Of a DNA stretch of 64,000 nucleotides, positions 19,401 to 26,417 are shown piece after piece (the first letter of the stretch is position 1; every line of letters starts with the position of its first letter). The notes beneath the pieces were generated by a model. The model had not been told where the DNA came from. It was given only the letters and a program-made list of their open reading frames with translations, and ran no database searches. A program made the translations under genes and the position numbers. Source of the stretch: Natroniella acetigena (GTDB taxonomy: Bacteria > Bacillota > Halanaerobiia > Halobacteroidales > Halobacteroidaceae); assembly GCF_023227745.1 (NCBI RefSeq), contig NZ_JALKBX010000003.1:33691-97690 (forward strand), in the 5' to 3' direction.

Positions 19401-19561
19401 ATTGGCGTGGTAATCCTGCTCTAATATTAGTTGGCTTGATAGCAGTTCCTGAGTTCCAGCAGTTCGGTAACTTCTATGTAACTAGGCAGAATTTGGAATA
19501 TGATGGTGCTTTAACAGCAGAAACTAAAGGGAGGAAGATAGAAGATGAGTCAAACTCATAA
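16463..19561 (+). CDS. Large Ig-repeat fibre protein carrying the hub C-terminal domain
   Basis: A 1032-aa chimera. Residues 1 to about 350 are a beta-rich stalk. About 354-620 hold three bacterial Ig-like repeats with SVSPTSREWDN, EYRWNGGSW, GTASISENG and ATDNAGNTT in the first two. About 625-800 hold short repeats of the type NVDIVPEKWKGARFDNI and (I/V)DI(N/D)(Y/H)(I/V)R. The last 230 residues (AYVIDKDNYRTKDQPANSDE, EYFAWGAEI, RRDVELDWRGNPALILVG) look like the C-terminal domain of a siphophage hub. Ig domains in phages help adhesion to cell surfaces. No good ribosome site precedes the TTG start, so the true start is uncertain by about ten codons. Confidence 0.75.
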   Translation: MIIVKKKGVVYINPKYTEIKELENSKKLTLHSNPIKYKTEGGEWEEIELSFQDEIDKFRNIHNSVKTTIKSDVKEEYNVNLKTDEGLRIKLNLNKLAYVNEDELQLISEPLDCNSYEIKDKNDYNLVIQAGVFPDVVDEYQPLRGGLKHNIYIEDKPKNPEIDNAKLCIEYDVKVEEEFEIVVDGKVKENNFTTEKSFVIKSDDDAVEFQSPTLEDNKSKNFGIYYEIKFIDKYNLKLSYVFDYKIFKNDINYPLIVDPTVTQTGTGSTNFTIDYPQEVGISYNIESTAGGGTLLEIENLDTNNIVFDLFLRRFDSKSGSADKQTDQGEHEIRISDGVSSVSYATVTYEEDDDPPDISVSPTSREWDNSDVNVSISASDDQSGVNTLEYRWNGGSWQSISGTSGTASISENGSHDLEVRATDNAGNTTIESYGDYRVDKKAPKISVSPTSREWDNKNIEVDISVSDDYSGVNAVEYRWNGGSWDIISGSSGTASISENGEYDLEVKATDNAGNTTAEDYGPYKTDKEAPEISFSPENGLAKEEIEVDITYSNLGPSELIDKKYKINDSENEPNNWENWSENPILISEKGTWYLHAKAGDEAGNVIIDYAGPFSLFELIEVSPIIIEGQANVDIVPEKWKGARFDNINGFARLETAVQKIMGARLDELSGLSNVNLDYVRERLHDISINGTSKVDINYIRNRVYSVGVNGISDIDINHIRERLYTVSINGMSNVNASAINIASATAGISGQVQIDIDYVRLRIYNILLDGKANVDIVPEKWKGARFDNITGQAQIDIKSLLLSIFEGAYVIDKDNYRTKDQPANSDEIANYIVVETAPLRPADESEELYDREVTIASETTRIITVRLDNSDVPSVELQASLIDEDTTEIIEEEYFAWGAEITLENTGTKTDELELIIEGKPLSVRGKERVKSQDRDSIIDNEKIKFELEDNHLIQDEELAQKIADIILAGSKEARRDVELDWRGNPALILVGLIAVPEFQQFGNFYVTRQNLEYDGALTAETKGRKIEDESNS

Positions 19562-20048
19562 GACTGATTATACAACTGATGATGCCCCAACTGATGATGA
19601 CTTTAATCGGATTGAGGGTAATATTAAAGAAAATAGAGATGATATAGATGGTCTAGAAAGTGATTTAAGTAACATTGAAATCACTCCTGATATGCAACGG
19701 TTTGAAGCGGGAGATTCTATTTTGTTGGAAAACACTAGAACTATAGAAGAAAGTGGTTCTGGATCATTAACTACATCAGATTATTTTGAAATTAATTTCA
19801 ATGCTAACTCATTAAGGTTCAAATACTCGCTGTCAGGTGACAGTTTTGGAAAATTTCATCTTTTGTTAAATGGTAATAAAATCGGAACAACAAGAACATC
19901 AACTGGTACATATGAAGAAGACATTAATATGAATTTTAAACCAGGAGATATAATTCAAGTTTTTTTAGAACACCAAACCCCGTTTAGGGACGCCTTTTCA
20001 AGGTTAAACTCAGTTTCAATATTAGTTAACTATGGTCAGACATTATAA
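19545..20048 (+). CDS. Phage tail/receptor-binding protein
   Basis: A 167-aa protein overlapping the previous gene by 17 bases. The N terminus is a polar helix (NRIEGNIKENRDDIDGLESD), typical of the trimerisation stem of fibre proteins. The C-terminal 110 residues are beta-rich (FEINFNANSLRFKYSLSG, KFHLLLNGNKIG, VSILVNYGQTL), like a small head domain. A terminal receptor-binding or fibre-tip role is inferred. Confidence 0.6.
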   Translation: MSQTHKTDYTTDDAPTDDDFNRIEGNIKENRDDIDGLESDLSNIEITPDMQRFEAGDSILLENTRTIEESGSGSLTTSDYFEINFNANSLRFKYSLSGDSFGKFHLLLNGNKIGTTRTSTGTYEEDINMNFKPGDIIQVFLEHQTPFRDAFSRLNSVSILVNYGQTL

Positions 20049-20090
20049 TCGCTTTGAAGAAAAATAATATTTGATAAGGAGGGGATTAGA

Positions 20091-20267
20091 GTGGAAATTA
20101 AATATAAAAACGAAGAAGAAAAAGAAAATTTAATAACTAAATATCAAAACGAGGGTTATAATTTAAAAGGTGAAAAGAACTTGCTAAATGGTGATTATCT
20201 AGTTTTTGAAAAAGAAAAAAGGATTGTAGATCTTGAAGAAGCAATAGCAGGAAGAGATAGTGAATAA
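20091..20267 (+). CDS. Small phage protein, 58 aa
   Basis: A GTG start behind AAGGAGGGG opens a 58-aa charged protein (EIKYKNEEEKENLITKYQ, then GDYLVFEKEKRIVDLEEA). Small acidic proteins are common between tail fibre and holin genes. No function can be assigned. Confidence 0.6.
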   Translation: MEIKYKNEEEKENLITKYQNEGYNLKGEKNLLNGDYLVFEKEKRIVDLEEAIAGRDSE

Positions 20268-20282
20268 TCTATAAGGCAGGTG

Positions 20283-20705
20283 ATGGCAATCAATGAAGAA
20301 ATTATATTGCGATATGCTAGATTAATATTTTCAATCTTAGGAACTTTGTTAACTTATTTGCTCGGCGGTTGGGACTCGACCATCAAAATACTTGTAGCTT
20401 TCGTTGCGATGGACTACATTTCAGGAATAATAGTAGCTTTTTGCAGAAATGAATTAGAGAGCGGAGTCGGGCGAATTGGAATTTTGAAAAAAGTAGGCAT
20501 TTTTGCAGCAGTAGCAGTGTCAAACTTGGTTGATGGAATATTAGCTAATCCTGATCCAATTTTGCGAACTACTACTATTATGTTTTATTTGGGGAATGAG
20601 GGTATAAGTATACTTGAGAACTTGGCACGAGCTGGTGTTGATATTCCTGAACCATTGAGGAAGGCACTAGCAAAAATCAAAGATAAGGAAACTACAAGCA
20701 CCTGA
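20283..20705 (+). CDS. Phage holin, toxin secretion/lysis family
   Basis: A 140-aa membrane protein that forms the lysis pore. It contains three or four hydrophobic stretches (RLIFSILGTLLTYLLGGW, IKILVAFVAMDYISGIIVAF, VGIFAAVAVSNLVDGIL) and the family motif DYISGIIVAFCRNELESGVG followed by a basic-polar loop. The endolysin gene follows immediately. ATG 20283 is chosen over the GTG one codon upstream. Confidence 0.88.
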   Translation: MAINEEIILRYARLIFSILGTLLTYLLGGWDSTIKILVAFVAMDYISGIIVAFCRNELESGVGRIGILKKVGIFAAVAVSNLVDGILANPDPILRTTTIMFYLGNEGISILENLARAGVDIPEPLRKALAKIKDKETTST

Positions 20706-20733
20706 TGAGGGAGTTTGGAAGGAGGTTAGGTTG

Positions 20734-21258
20734 ATGGATAAAGATTTTAAACAAGCAGTAGATAAGGTTTTGAAGTTAGAAGGTGGCTATATAGATCATC
20801 CAGATGATCGAGGCGGGCCAACAAATTATGGCATTACCCAGAAGGTAGCTAGAAAAAATGGATATAAAGGAGATATGAAGGAACTACCTAAAGAGGAAGC
20901 GGAGGAGATTTATTATAGAGAATATTGGAAGGCTAACAAGTATGAGCAGATTGATGATGATAAGTTGGCTGCTAGGTTATTTGATATAGCTGTCAATATG
21001 GGCTCCAGGACTGCCAATAGATTTGTTCAGCAAGCTTGCAATTTGTTGCCTAGTGATGGTGAAATTTCAGAAGATGGGATTATTGGCCCGCAGACCTTAG
21101 GGGCGGTTAACAACCATCGTCATCCAGATAGATTACTGAAAGTAGTCATCATGCTGCAAGGGGAGAGATATTTGAATATAGTCAGGAATAATTCTAGCCA
21201 GCAAGTGTTTTTAGGTGGCTGGGCCAACAGGTTATTTGAGGGGCTATGTAATGGATGA
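20734..21258 (+). CDS. Endolysin, GH108 N-acetylmuramidase with peptidoglycan-binding domain
   Basis: This enzyme hydrolyses peptidoglycan at the end of infection. The N-terminal half fits glycosyl hydrolase family 108: VLKLEGGYIDHPDDRGGPTNYGIT with the catalytic Glu near residue 16, and EIYYREYWKANKYEQI. The second half is the associated peptidoglycan-binding domain (RLFDIAVNMGSRTANRFVQ, DGIIGPQTLGAVN). Length 174 aa is normal. No signal peptide is present, consistent with release through the holin. ATG 20734 lies eight bases after AAGGAGG. Confidence 0.9.
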   Translation: MDKDFKQAVDKVLKLEGGYIDHPDDRGGPTNYGITQKVARKNGYKGDMKELPKEEAEEIYYREYWKANKYEQIDDDKLAARLFDIAVNMGSRTANRFVQQACNLLPSDGEISEDGIIGPQTLGAVNNHRHPDRLLKVVIMLQGERYLNIVRNNSSQQVFLGGWANRLFEGLCNG

Positions 21259-21436
21259 GCAACAAGATAAGAAAACAAGAAGAATATTGGAATTTTTGAT
21301 AGTAGCTGCAGTGATTATAATCTCCACTGTAGCTCTTTTTAATGACTATATAGAAAGTAGAGACTGGACAATTGCAGTTGGAATGGCGGTTGCATTATTC
21401 GAAGGTACCGATATAGCGGACATCCTTAGGAGGTAA
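21251..21436 (+). CDS. Small phage membrane protein in lysis cassette
   Basis: A 61-aa protein with one transmembrane helix (FLIVAAVIIISTVALF) and a second amphipathic stretch (TIAVGMAVALFEGTDIADIL). It starts at ATG 21251, within the end of the endolysin gene, after GAGGGG. Position suggests a lysis accessory, such as an antiholin or second holin, but no family is recognised. Confidence 0.6.
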   Translation: MDEQQDKKTRRILEFLIVAAVIIISTVALFNDYIESRDWTIAVGMAVALFEGTDIADILRR

Positions 21437-21440
21437 TTAA

Positions 21441-21734
21441 GTGCTTAAAAAAATATTAACTTTCATAACTGGGAGCTTATCTGCTGTAGCTTATATTCTT
21501 TCTCGCAAGTCAAGACCAGATAAGAAAGAAAAGGTTAATCAAGTTGAGAGAAAAGTGAATCAGGCTCAATCTGATTATAAAGAGGTTAAATCAGAGACTG
21601 AAGATGTTAGAACGGAAACTGATCAGCAACTGCAAGAGAAGGAGGAAGAGCATGAGGAAATTGATACCGATTCTAGTAGTGTTAATGATATTTTCAGCGA
21701 CATTACTAGCCGAGGCTCAGGAGATAGAGATTGA
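21441..21734 (+). CDS. Inner-membrane spanin-like protein
   Basis: A 97-aa protein with an N-terminal membrane anchor (ILTFITGSLSAVAYIL), a short basic segment, then a long charged coiled coil (VNQVERKVNQAQSDYKEVK and on). This is the architecture of an i-spanin, which links the inner membrane to the outer membrane in phages of diderm hosts. The last 83 bases overlap the next gene in another frame. GTG start behind AGGAGG. Assignment is by architecture and position only. Confidence 0.5.
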   Translation: MLKKILTFITGSLSAVAYILSRKSRPDKKEKVNQVERKVNQAQSDYKEVKSETEDVRTETDQQLQEKEEEHEEIDTDSSSVNDIFSDITSRGSGDRD

Positions 21735-22035
21735 TAATGTAGTTCCTGAGGAAGAGTATTTGGTTTATGGTCATGAGTTGATTGAGATTGGCGAACATAT
21801 TAACAACTTGCATTTAAAAGTAGAAAAGTTGGAGGAGCAGAATGATTTATTGAAAGAGAGGTTGAAGATTGAAAGGAAGAGTCACGATCAAGCTATTGAG
21901 AAAGCTAATGAATTAATAGAGAAGCAAGAGGGTTATATAAATTCACTCCAAGAATATAATAGAAACTTGAAAAGGAATGATTATCTGAATAGATTACTAT
22001 TCTTTACTGCTGGGTTAGGTGTGAGCCAATTCTAG
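21652..22035 (+). CDS. Secreted coiled-coil protein overlapping the spanin-like gene
   Basis: A 127-aa protein with a signal peptide (RKLIPILVVLMIFSATLLAEA), an acidic segment and then a long coiled coil (HINNLHLKVEKLEEQNDLLKE). It ends with a hydrophobic stretch, LLFFTAGLGVSQF. It is read in a different frame over the end of the preceding gene, as Rz1 is within Rz. There is no lipobox cysteine, so it is not a canonical o-spanin. ATG 21652 follows AAGGAGGAAGAGC; longer upstream frame lacks a site. Confidence 0.6.
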   Translation: MRKLIPILVVLMIFSATLLAEAQEIEIDNVVPEEEYLVYGHELIEIGEHINNLHLKVEKLEEQNDLLKERLKIERKSHDQAIEKANELIEKQEGYINSLQEYNRNLKRNDYLNRLLFFTAGLGVSQF

Positions 22036-22255
22036 TTTATTAAAAAATTGACCATTTAATTATCGTGTCTATAATGTAATATGTATATAGTAGAAACTCC
22101 TGGATTTAAATAACCGACAATCTGCCGACACTCTACCGACAGTGTAATTTTATTATTAATGCTAAATGAAATGATTTATTAGGAAAGGTTGATTTATAGT
22201 GTTTAATTACCCCCTAAGGAGTTAAAAAAACTAATTGATAGTTCTGGGGGCGCAG
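22036..22255 (+). other. Prophage right-end non-coding region
   Basis: No reading frame with a ribosome site is visible. The segment is AT-rich. It holds three direct CCGACA repeats and leads to the att repeat. In tyrosine-integrase phages such regions carry arm-type integrase sites. Confidence 0.5.
22114..22141 (+). repeat. Three CCGACA iterons spaced 11 bp
   Basis: CCGACA occurs at 22114, 22125 and 22136, one helical turn apart, about 115 bp before the att repeat. This spacing and placement suit arm-type binding sites for the phage integrase or its directionality factor. Inference only, as the integrase is off-window. Confidence 0.45.
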
Positions 22256-22296
22256 GGGTCGCTGGTTCAAATCCAGTCAGCCCGACCAGCTATAAA
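22256..22296 (+). repeat. att-like direct repeat, copy 1 (tRNA-Pro 3' end)
   Basis: A 41-bp block identical to 44156-44196. It contains a T-arm (GCTGG TTCAAAT CCAGT), an acceptor strand CAGCCCG, discriminator A and CCA. The bases just upstream (CTGGGGG then CGCAG) can be read as an anticodon loop with GGG and the 3' side of its stem, so this is the 3' half of a tRNA-Pro(GGG). The 5' half is absent. Position at the end of the prophage marks it as the right attachment site. Confidence 0.75.
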
Positions 22297-22318
22297 CACT
22301 GATGAGGTAAGTTTTGAT

Positions 22319-22345
22319 GCTTGTTGACTAAAACAAGTCTTTTTT
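22319..22345 (+). terminator. Terminator after att copy 1
   Basis: CTTGTT and AACAAG form a short stem around GACTAA, followed by a run of seven T. It would end transcription coming from the prophage before the CRISPR leader. Confidence 0.55.
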
Positions 22346-22482
22346 TATTTTAAAGAAAATTGACAACATTTCGCTGACAAAGACTTCAAAAAGTTATAAA
22401 GCTATACATAACTTTTGCTTGAATAAAATTCTAAATTAGTATATAATTTTAGTAAGTGAGTTTGTAGGGGAGATATAGATAT

Positions 22483-22705
22483 TTTCGCAAACTGGGGTAA
22501 AAGGGGCCAGTGAGGGGTTTTAGTATTAGAACTGATTAGTTCTTAAAATCTTATTAAGGCCTGTCAATTCAAGGGTTGATTAGGGTTTCGCAAAGCTCCT
22601 AGGTTTTCGTACAAGATTGGGTTTGCGAAAAGTTTGAGGTGATTTGTGAAAATGAAAGTACCGTGAAGCCTGTTATCATAGGATCGAGGATATTGAAATT
22701 TCGCG
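22483..22705 (+). promoter_or_regulatory. CRISPR leader of array 1
   Basis: A 223-bp sequence directly before the first repeat, about 97 percent identical to 38781-39003 before array 2 (about seven differences). It contains TTTCGCAAA twice, its inverse TTTGCGAAA once, and TTTCGC again next to the first repeat. AGAACT-GATT-AGTTCT forms a perfect hairpin. Leaders carry the array promoter and guide new spacer insertion; these conserved motifs are candidates for both. Confidence 0.85.
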
Positions 22706-24504
22706 GTTACAACACTTACTCCGTTAAGTAGGAGACTGAAAGTGGCTACTGCCTTTGTAATCTACGTTGTCCTCTCCTAAGTTACAACACTTACTCCGTT
22801 AAGTAGGAGACTGAAAGATGTTTCACCTCCTAGAAGCTAACTCCCCACGCTTCGTTACAACACTTACTCCGTTAAGTAGGAGACTGAAAGTCTTCGGCTT
22901 CTACTGGTCTAGTTAATCCCTCAATGTTACAACACTTACTCCGTTAAGTAGGAGACTGAAAGAAATCATAGTTTCGTGCTAAAAAATTCTGTATTCTCGT
23001 TACAACACTTACTCCGTTAAGTAGGAGACTGAAAGCACAAGCAACCCATCCATCACCAAAGTCATATTTGTAGTTACAACACTTACTCCGTTAAGTAGGA
23101 GACTGAAAGCCAACGCCATCACTATCATCTTCATCTATAACAGGTGTTACAACACTTACTCCGTTAAGTAGGAGACTGAAAGTGACCAATAGTCTCTTGG
23201 ATATCAGTTATAATCTGGGTTACAACACTTACTCCGTTAAGTAGGAGACTGAAAGCCAGAGGTAGAAGAAAATGAGATAGCAGTTTTCGAGTTACAACAC
23301 TTACTCCGTTAAGTAGGAGACTGAAAGAAACAAGAAACTGACTGCAACACTTAGAATAAACCCTGGTTACAACACTTACTCCGTTAAGTAGGAGACTGAA
23401 AGTTACATCTATACAGCTCCCAAGCCCAACCTTCTCCGTGGTTACAACACTTACTCCGTTAAGTAGGAGACTGAAAGCATCTAATAATGTAACCGTTGCC
23501 TTTATATAGTACCGTTACAACACTTACTCCGTTAAGTAGGAGACTGAAAGGTTGTGTCGAATGTGCCAAAGTTGTTATCATCTAGGTTACAACACTTACT
23601 CCGTTAAGTAGGAGACTGAAAGTCTTCGGCTTCTACTAGTCTAGTTAATCCTTCGAGTTACAACACTTACTCCGTTAAGTAGGAGACTGAAAGGCAAACT
23701 AACCAGCAGGCTCACGCTTGGAAATTTGGTTACAACACTTACTCCGTTAAGTAGGAGACTGAAAGCTTCTTATAAATTGCTTCCGCTCTCAATCTGTATC
23801 CATGTTACAACACTTACTCCGTTAAGTAGGAGACTGAAAGTTTAACGACTTACTAAGGTCAAGTCTTAACCAACGAGTTACAACACTTACTCCGTTAAGT
23901 AGGAGACTGAAAGCTCCTCATAGGATCACAACCTCACGTCTGGTTTTTCGGTTACAACACTTACTCCGTTAAGTAGGAGACTGAAAGCTTATTGAAACCA
24001 ACACATCACTCAACCACTTCTCCGTTACAACACTTACTCCGTTAAGTAGGAGACTGAAAGTCTGCTCTTAGTAAGTCTAGTATATCCATTACAAAAAGTT
24101 ACAACACTTACTCCGTTAAGTAGGAGACTGAAAGGATTTAAAGACATCAAAACCATTCTCTTCAGCATAGGGTTACAACACTTACTCCGTTAAGTAGGAG
24201 ACTGAAAGATAATTGATATCGGGGGTCGTACAACTGACGGGGTGTTACAACACTTACTCCGTTAAGTAGGAGACTGAAAGATACCTCGTATCAGTCCTAG
24301 AAGGTATAAGACAGACCACGTTACAACACTTACTCCGTTAAGTAGGAGACTGAAAGCTCGGAGTGCTAACGAGCTTGTGTTATCTGCTCCCTCGTTACAA
24401 CACTTACTCCGTTAAGTAGGAGACTGAAAGAACTACAATTTGGGGCTATAACTCAAAGGTAAGTAAAGGTTACAACACTTACTCCGTTAAGTAGGAGACA
24501 AAAG
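22706..24504 (+). CRISPR. CRISPR array 1: 25 repeats, 24 spacers
   Basis: The repeat is 37 nt, starting GTTACAACACTTACTCC and ending GGAGACTGAAAG, with inner CTCC and GGAG able to pair. I count 24 identical repeats and a final degenerate one (24469-24504) in which the end reads GGAGACAAAAG. Spacers are 34-39 nt. The leader at the left and the decayed repeat at the right set the orientation. Spacers 3 and 13 are nearly the same. The cas1 operon starts 455 bp downstream. The same repeat is used in array 2. Confidence 0.98.
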
Positions 24505-24829
24505 AGCAATGAATAGAGAATAGTTAATATTGAATAGTAGAGATCAAAAAAAGACTTTAAATAAAGTAAATTAAAGCAATAAAAAAGATATATTGTTTTA
24601 ATTTTTTCAACTATTAATTATTAGATATTAAATACTTTTTAAACTCCGTTAAGTAGGAGACAAAAGGGCAATGAATAGAGAATAGTTAATAGTTATAGTT
24701 CAAAAGAAAATTATTTTTAATAAAGTAGATTAATATAGCTAATATAAGGTTAGTTAAGGTTTTAAGAACAGGGGTTTTTAACTGTTAAATATTCAATATT
24801 AAGTATTAAATGCTTTAAGATAATATTAT
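24505..24829 (+). repeat. Array 1 trailer with truncated repeat relic
   Basis: After the last repeat a unit of about 138 bp (starting GAGCAATGAATAGAG) ends in a 24-nt truncated repeat, ACTCCGTTAAGTAGGAGA then CAAAAG, at 24643-24666. A second unit starts in the same way (GGGCAATGAATAG) but diverges after about 25 bp. The same module occurs twice after array 2. No coding frame is visible. Confidence 0.75.
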
Positions 24830-24870
24830 GAGCTGATTTCTCTGTAATAGGAGGATTAGCTCTTTTTTTA
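24830..24870 (+). terminator. Terminator upstream of cas1
   Basis: GAGCT pairs with AGCTC at 24858-24862 within an imperfect hairpin that is followed by seven T. It separates array 1 transcription from the cas1 operon. Confidence 0.5.
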
Positions 24871-24895
24871 TTGAGAATTTAAATTTTTTTAGTTT

Positions 24896-24917
24896 CATTC
24901 CCAGGGTGTTGGGAATG
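24896..24917 (+). promoter_or_regulatory. Operator-like palindrome before cas1
   Basis: CATTCCCA and TGGGAATG form a perfect 8-bp inverted repeat around GGGTGT, about 40 bp before the cas1 start. It has no T tract. It could be a binding site for a regulator, such as the WYL protein encoded in the locus. This link is inference. Confidence 0.4.
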
Positions 24918-24958
24918 GGATATGTTACACTAGCTTTAACGCTTGATTAGGAGGTGAA

Positions 24959-25978
24959 ATGATGGGGAGTGAATCATTGGTTGTCTCTGATTATGGTATT
25001 TTTATTGGTAAGAAGAGTGAAAGAGTAGTCTTAAAGAAGAAAAAGAAGATAATCAAAGAGGTACCATTCTTTAAATTAAAAGAGATCTTAATCACGACCT
25101 CAGCTGTATCTTTATCAGCAGCTTTAGTTCATGAATGTGCCAAGGCAGGGATTCAGATTGATTTTATTTCTTATAATGGAGATCACTTGGCCAAGCTTTC
25201 TTCATCAGCGATGTTGGGCACAATTAAGACGAGAAGGGAACAGTTATTTGCCTATCAGGATCAAAGAGGAGTGGAATTAGCGATTGCTTTTGCTAAAGGT
25301 AAGATAGAGAATCAAATAGTTTTATTGAAGTATTTAGCTAAATATCGTAAGAAGAAAGATCAAAATTTATATAGCTTGATTTATGATCAGATTGATAGGA
25401 TTAAACGGATCAGTGCAGAGTTAAAAGAAATTGAGGGCCAACGAGTAGATGAAGTAAGGGAGTATATTTTATCAGTAGAAGGTAGAGCTGCTAAGGAGTA
25501 CTGGCAAGTGGTGAAGGAAGTGTTACCTGATGAGTTGGATTTTCCAGGTCGTAAGACCCAAGGGGCCAACGATTTAGTAAATTCACTGCTCAATTATGGC
25601 TATGGAATCTTATATTCTAGAGTAAGCAGTGCAATTTTACGGGCGGGCTTAGATCAATATGCTGGATTTTTACATGCTGATCGCCCAGGTAAGCCTTCTT
25701 TAACTTTAGATTTAATTGAGGAGTTTAGACAGACAGTTGTAGATAAGACCACAATAGGGTTGCTTAATCAAGGTATGAAGTTTGAATTAGAACAGGGAAG
25801 ATTAGAAAAGGAGTCAAGAAAGAAGTTGGCTAAGAAGATTTTGGATAGATTAAAGAGCAAAGAACGATATGAGGGGAAAAAGTATAGACTAGAGGTTATT
25901 TTACAACGACAAGCTAGAAGAGCTGCCAGTTTTATTCGTAAGGATCGAGCTTATTCTCCTTTTATAAGTGGGTGGTAA
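24959..25978 (+). CDS. cas1: CRISPR-associated endonuclease Cas1
   Basis: The integrase of the adaptation complex, which inserts new spacers at the leader end. Conserved metal ligands are visible: Glu in LSVEGRAAKEYW (about residue 174), His in AGFLHADRPGKPSL (about 239) and an acidic pair in LTLDLIEEFR (about 254). Length 339 aa is typical. TAGGAGGTGA precedes two adjacent ATG codons; the second (24962) has slightly better spacing. First gene of a cas1-cas2-cas4-csa1 group. Confidence 0.97.
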   Translation: MMGSESLVVSDYGIFIGKKSERVVLKKKKKIIKEVPFFKLKEILITTSAVSLSAALVHECAKAGIQIDFISYNGDHLAKLSSSAMLGTIKTRREQLFAYQDQRGVELAIAFAKGKIENQIVLLKYLAKYRKKKDQNLYSLIYDQIDRIKRISAELKEIEGQRVDEVREYILSVEGRAAKEYWQVVKEVLPDELDFPGRKTQGANDLVNSLLNYGYGILYSRVSSAILRAGLDQYAGFLHADRPGKPSLTLDLIEEFRQTVVDKTTIGLLNQGMKFELEQGRLEKESRKKLAKKILDRLKSKERYEGKKYRLEVILQRQARRAASFIRKDRAYSPFISGW

Positions 25979-25979
25979 G

Positions 25980-26222
25980 ATGTATAGCTTATTAATTTAT
26001 GATATTTCTGACGATAAGATTAGAAGGAAGGTTTCTGAAAGCTGTAAGGATTATGGATTGAAGAGGGTACAGTGGAGTGCTTTTTTGGGTAAGCTCAATC
26101 ATAATCGAAGAGAGGAATTGATGTTAAAGATAAGTAGAGTTTTGGGTGATGCAGAGGGGAATATTAGGCTGTATCCAATCTGTAGTAAGGACTTGAAGTT
26201 GATGCAAGAAATTGATAGATAG
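25980..26222 (+). CDS. cas2: CRISPR-associated endoribonuclease Cas2
   Basis: An 80-aa structural partner of Cas1. It shows the ferredoxin-like pattern with the conserved Asp after the first strand (YSLLIYDISDDKIRRKV), GLKRVQWSAFLG and IRLYPICSKDL. ATG 25980 lies one base after the cas1 stop with GGTGGTAAG upstream, so the two are coupled. An earlier in-frame ATG inside cas1 is not needed. Confidence 0.95.
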   Translation: MYSLLIYDISDDKIRRKVSESCKDYGLKRVQWSAFLGKLNHNRREELMLKISRVLGDAEGNIRLYPICSKDLKLMQEIDR

Positions 26223-26394
26223 TTGATAGTGTATAGTTGATAATTGATAGTTAAATACAACTTCAAGACTTAAAAGAACAAATCTTTTAGGTTTTCGATC
26301 TAATCTAAAAAAAACTATAAGTCCTAATGAAATTTCCGTGAAATTCATAAAACCAGATTAACTGTCAACTGTTAACTGTAAACTGTACACTGAT
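26223..26394. repeat. Dispersed repeat element between cas2 and cas4
   Basis: The left end reads TAGTTGATAGTGTATAGTTG and the right end AACTGTCAACTGTTAACTG followed by AAACTGTACACTGA, which are roughly inverted copies. The same end sequences occur at 29098-29135, 47017-47054 and 55083-55283. It looks like a small non-autonomous, MITE-like element that landed inside the cas operon. Confidence 0.55.
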
Positions 26395-26417
26395 TTTTAA
26401 AAAAGGGGTTGCTTAGA

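Noticed and set aside
22243..22286. A complete tRNA gene at the first att repeat
   Set aside because: The T-arm, acceptor 3' strand and CCA are present and an anticodon loop can be guessed, but the 5' acceptor strand and D-arm are missing upstream. It is a 3' fragment only.
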